Source of the DNA: Opitutales bacterium
GTDB lineage: Bacteria > Verrucomicrobiota > Verrucomicrobiia > Opitutales > Oceanipulchritudinaceae
Direction: 5' to 3'
Assembly (NCBI GenBank): GCA_007123395.1
Contig: SKLD01000269.1
Coordinates: forward strand, 1-6,951
Length of the DNA: 6,951 bases
A program made the translations under genes and the position numbers. A model generated the notes under the pieces. That model made no database searches. It saw only the letters and a list, made by a program, of their open reading frames with translations, and was not told where the DNA came from. This document shows positions 6,548 to 6,951 of this stretch, piece by piece (the stretch's first letter is position 1; each line of letters begins with the position of its first letter).

Positions 6548-6576
6548 CCGGCGTTGACGCTTTTGGAGCTGGTCAC
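6544..6576 (+). repeat. Inverted repeat overlapping the transposase stop codon
   Basis: GTGACC (6544-6549) and GGTCAC (6571-6576) pair with a 21-nt loop. The left arm contains the TGA stop. No T-run follows, so it is not a typical intrinsic terminator. It might be a transcript-end structure or a remnant of the element's end. Support is limited to the 6-bp pairing. Confidence 0.3.
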
Positions 6577-6640
6577 GGTAATTCCGGAGAAGTAGAACTT
6601 AAACGAATAGGTTTCCAAAAAGGAGCGCAGGCGTCTCGCC

Positions 6641-6951
6641 CAATACTGTCAGTTTAGCTTGACCTGGCTCCCGGACCATGCGATTTCTTGAGCATGGCTA
6701 GGCATGCGAAAACCATTTCTCAGGGAAACACCGCCACCGAACACCTCTCCGTGGGCGTGCTTGCCCTTTGCTTTCCTATCGCGGAAGTCAGAAGGATCGT
6801 TGCCAAGTGCAATTGCACCGAGAAACGAGCGCGGGATCTGCCCGCGGCCCTCATGGTCTATTACGTCATCGCCTTGAGCCTTTTTCCGGGGGTGGCTTAT
6901 CAAAGCGTGCTGCGATGGCTTATCAGCGGCTTGCAGTGGCTCGGCAACCAC
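6641..6951 (+). mobile_element. IS4-family insertion sequence, left part only; left end approximate
   Basis: An IS4-family transposase gene begins at 6694, so the element's left end must lie a short way upstream and after the RAYT stop at 6547. The best candidate tip is around 6641-6665, where an imperfect dyad GTCA(8 nt)TGAC sits at 6648-6663. This fits the usual short leader of IS4-type elements, but without the right end neither the terminal inverted repeat nor the target duplication can be checked. The element runs beyond the window. The left boundary could be off by tens of bases. Confidence 0.55.
6694..6951 (+). CDS. IS4-family transposase, N-terminal fragment (Nterm_IS4 domain), continues past the edge
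   Basis: From the ATG at 6694 the frame is open for 86 codons to the window edge. The product matches the IS4 transposase N-terminal domain (PF13006). TATEHLSVGVLALCFPIAEV (residues 14-33) is the usual opening. A basic KRARDLPA stretch and the signature helix AALMVYYVIALSLFPGVAYQ (53-72) follow, then SVLRWLISGLQWLG (73-86 minus the last residues). The catalytic DDE core lies beyond the window, so intactness cannot be judged. An in-frame TAG at 6655 limits the start, and a TTG at 6688 is an alternative. No ribosome site is visible. It points the same way as the RAYT gene, 146 bp after its stop, but belongs to an unrelated transposase class. Confidence 0.85.
   Translation, partial: MARHAKTISQGNTATEHLSVGVLALCFPIAEVRRIVAKCNCTEKRARDLPAALMVYYVIALSLFPGVAYQSVLRWLISGLQWLGNH

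Noticed and set aside
6649..6951. Minus-strand reading frame of 100 codons at the right edge
   Set aside because: It is antisense to the IS4 transposase N-terminus, whose domain motifs are clear on the plus strand.

Overview
The window comes from a GC-rich bacterium whose genes mostly lack a Shine-Dalgarno site. The Mrp genes and the expanded RAYT-like transposase would suit a marine, haloalkaliphilic or Verrucomicrobiota/PVC-type organism. That placement is a weak guess, because the window holds no phylogenetic marker.

From the left edge to 4787, on the minus strand, lies a compact operon for a multisubunit Mrp-type Na+(cation)/H+ antiporter. Transcription runs right to left: mrpA (810 aa), mrpB (222 aa), mrpC (116 aa) and mrpD (435 residues visible, cut by the left edge). 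mrpA and mrpB overlap by 4 nt, and the later gaps are 15 and 18 nt, so the genes are almost certainly co-transcribed. mrpE, mrpF and mrpG should lie beyond the left edge. MrpA and MrpD are the NuoL/M/N-like ion-channel subunits. MrpC is NuoK-like. MrpB and the MrpA C-terminus supply the remaining small membrane modules. Together they form one membrane complex that expels Na+ using the proton gradient.

From 4788 to 5539 there is a 752-bp stretch with no convincing gene. It must hold the mrp promoter. Its middle (about 5220-5360) is rich in GC hairpins, and its right end (about 5400-5540) switches to AT-rich sequence with a perfect 7-bp palindrome just before the next gene.

From 5540 to 6547, on the plus strand, is a complete 335-aa HUH/Y1 single-strand transposase of the REP-associated (RAYT, TnpA_REP) type. 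From about 6641 to the right edge is the left end of a second, unrelated mobile element: the N-terminal 86 residues of an IS4-family transposase (Nterm_IS4 domain), running off the window.

Overall this is a housekeeping ion-homeostasis operon followed by a small mobile-element zone. I found no clear new system. The points most worth a second look are the hairpin-rich block next to the RAYT gene, the long acidic tail on MrpB and the IS4 boundary.
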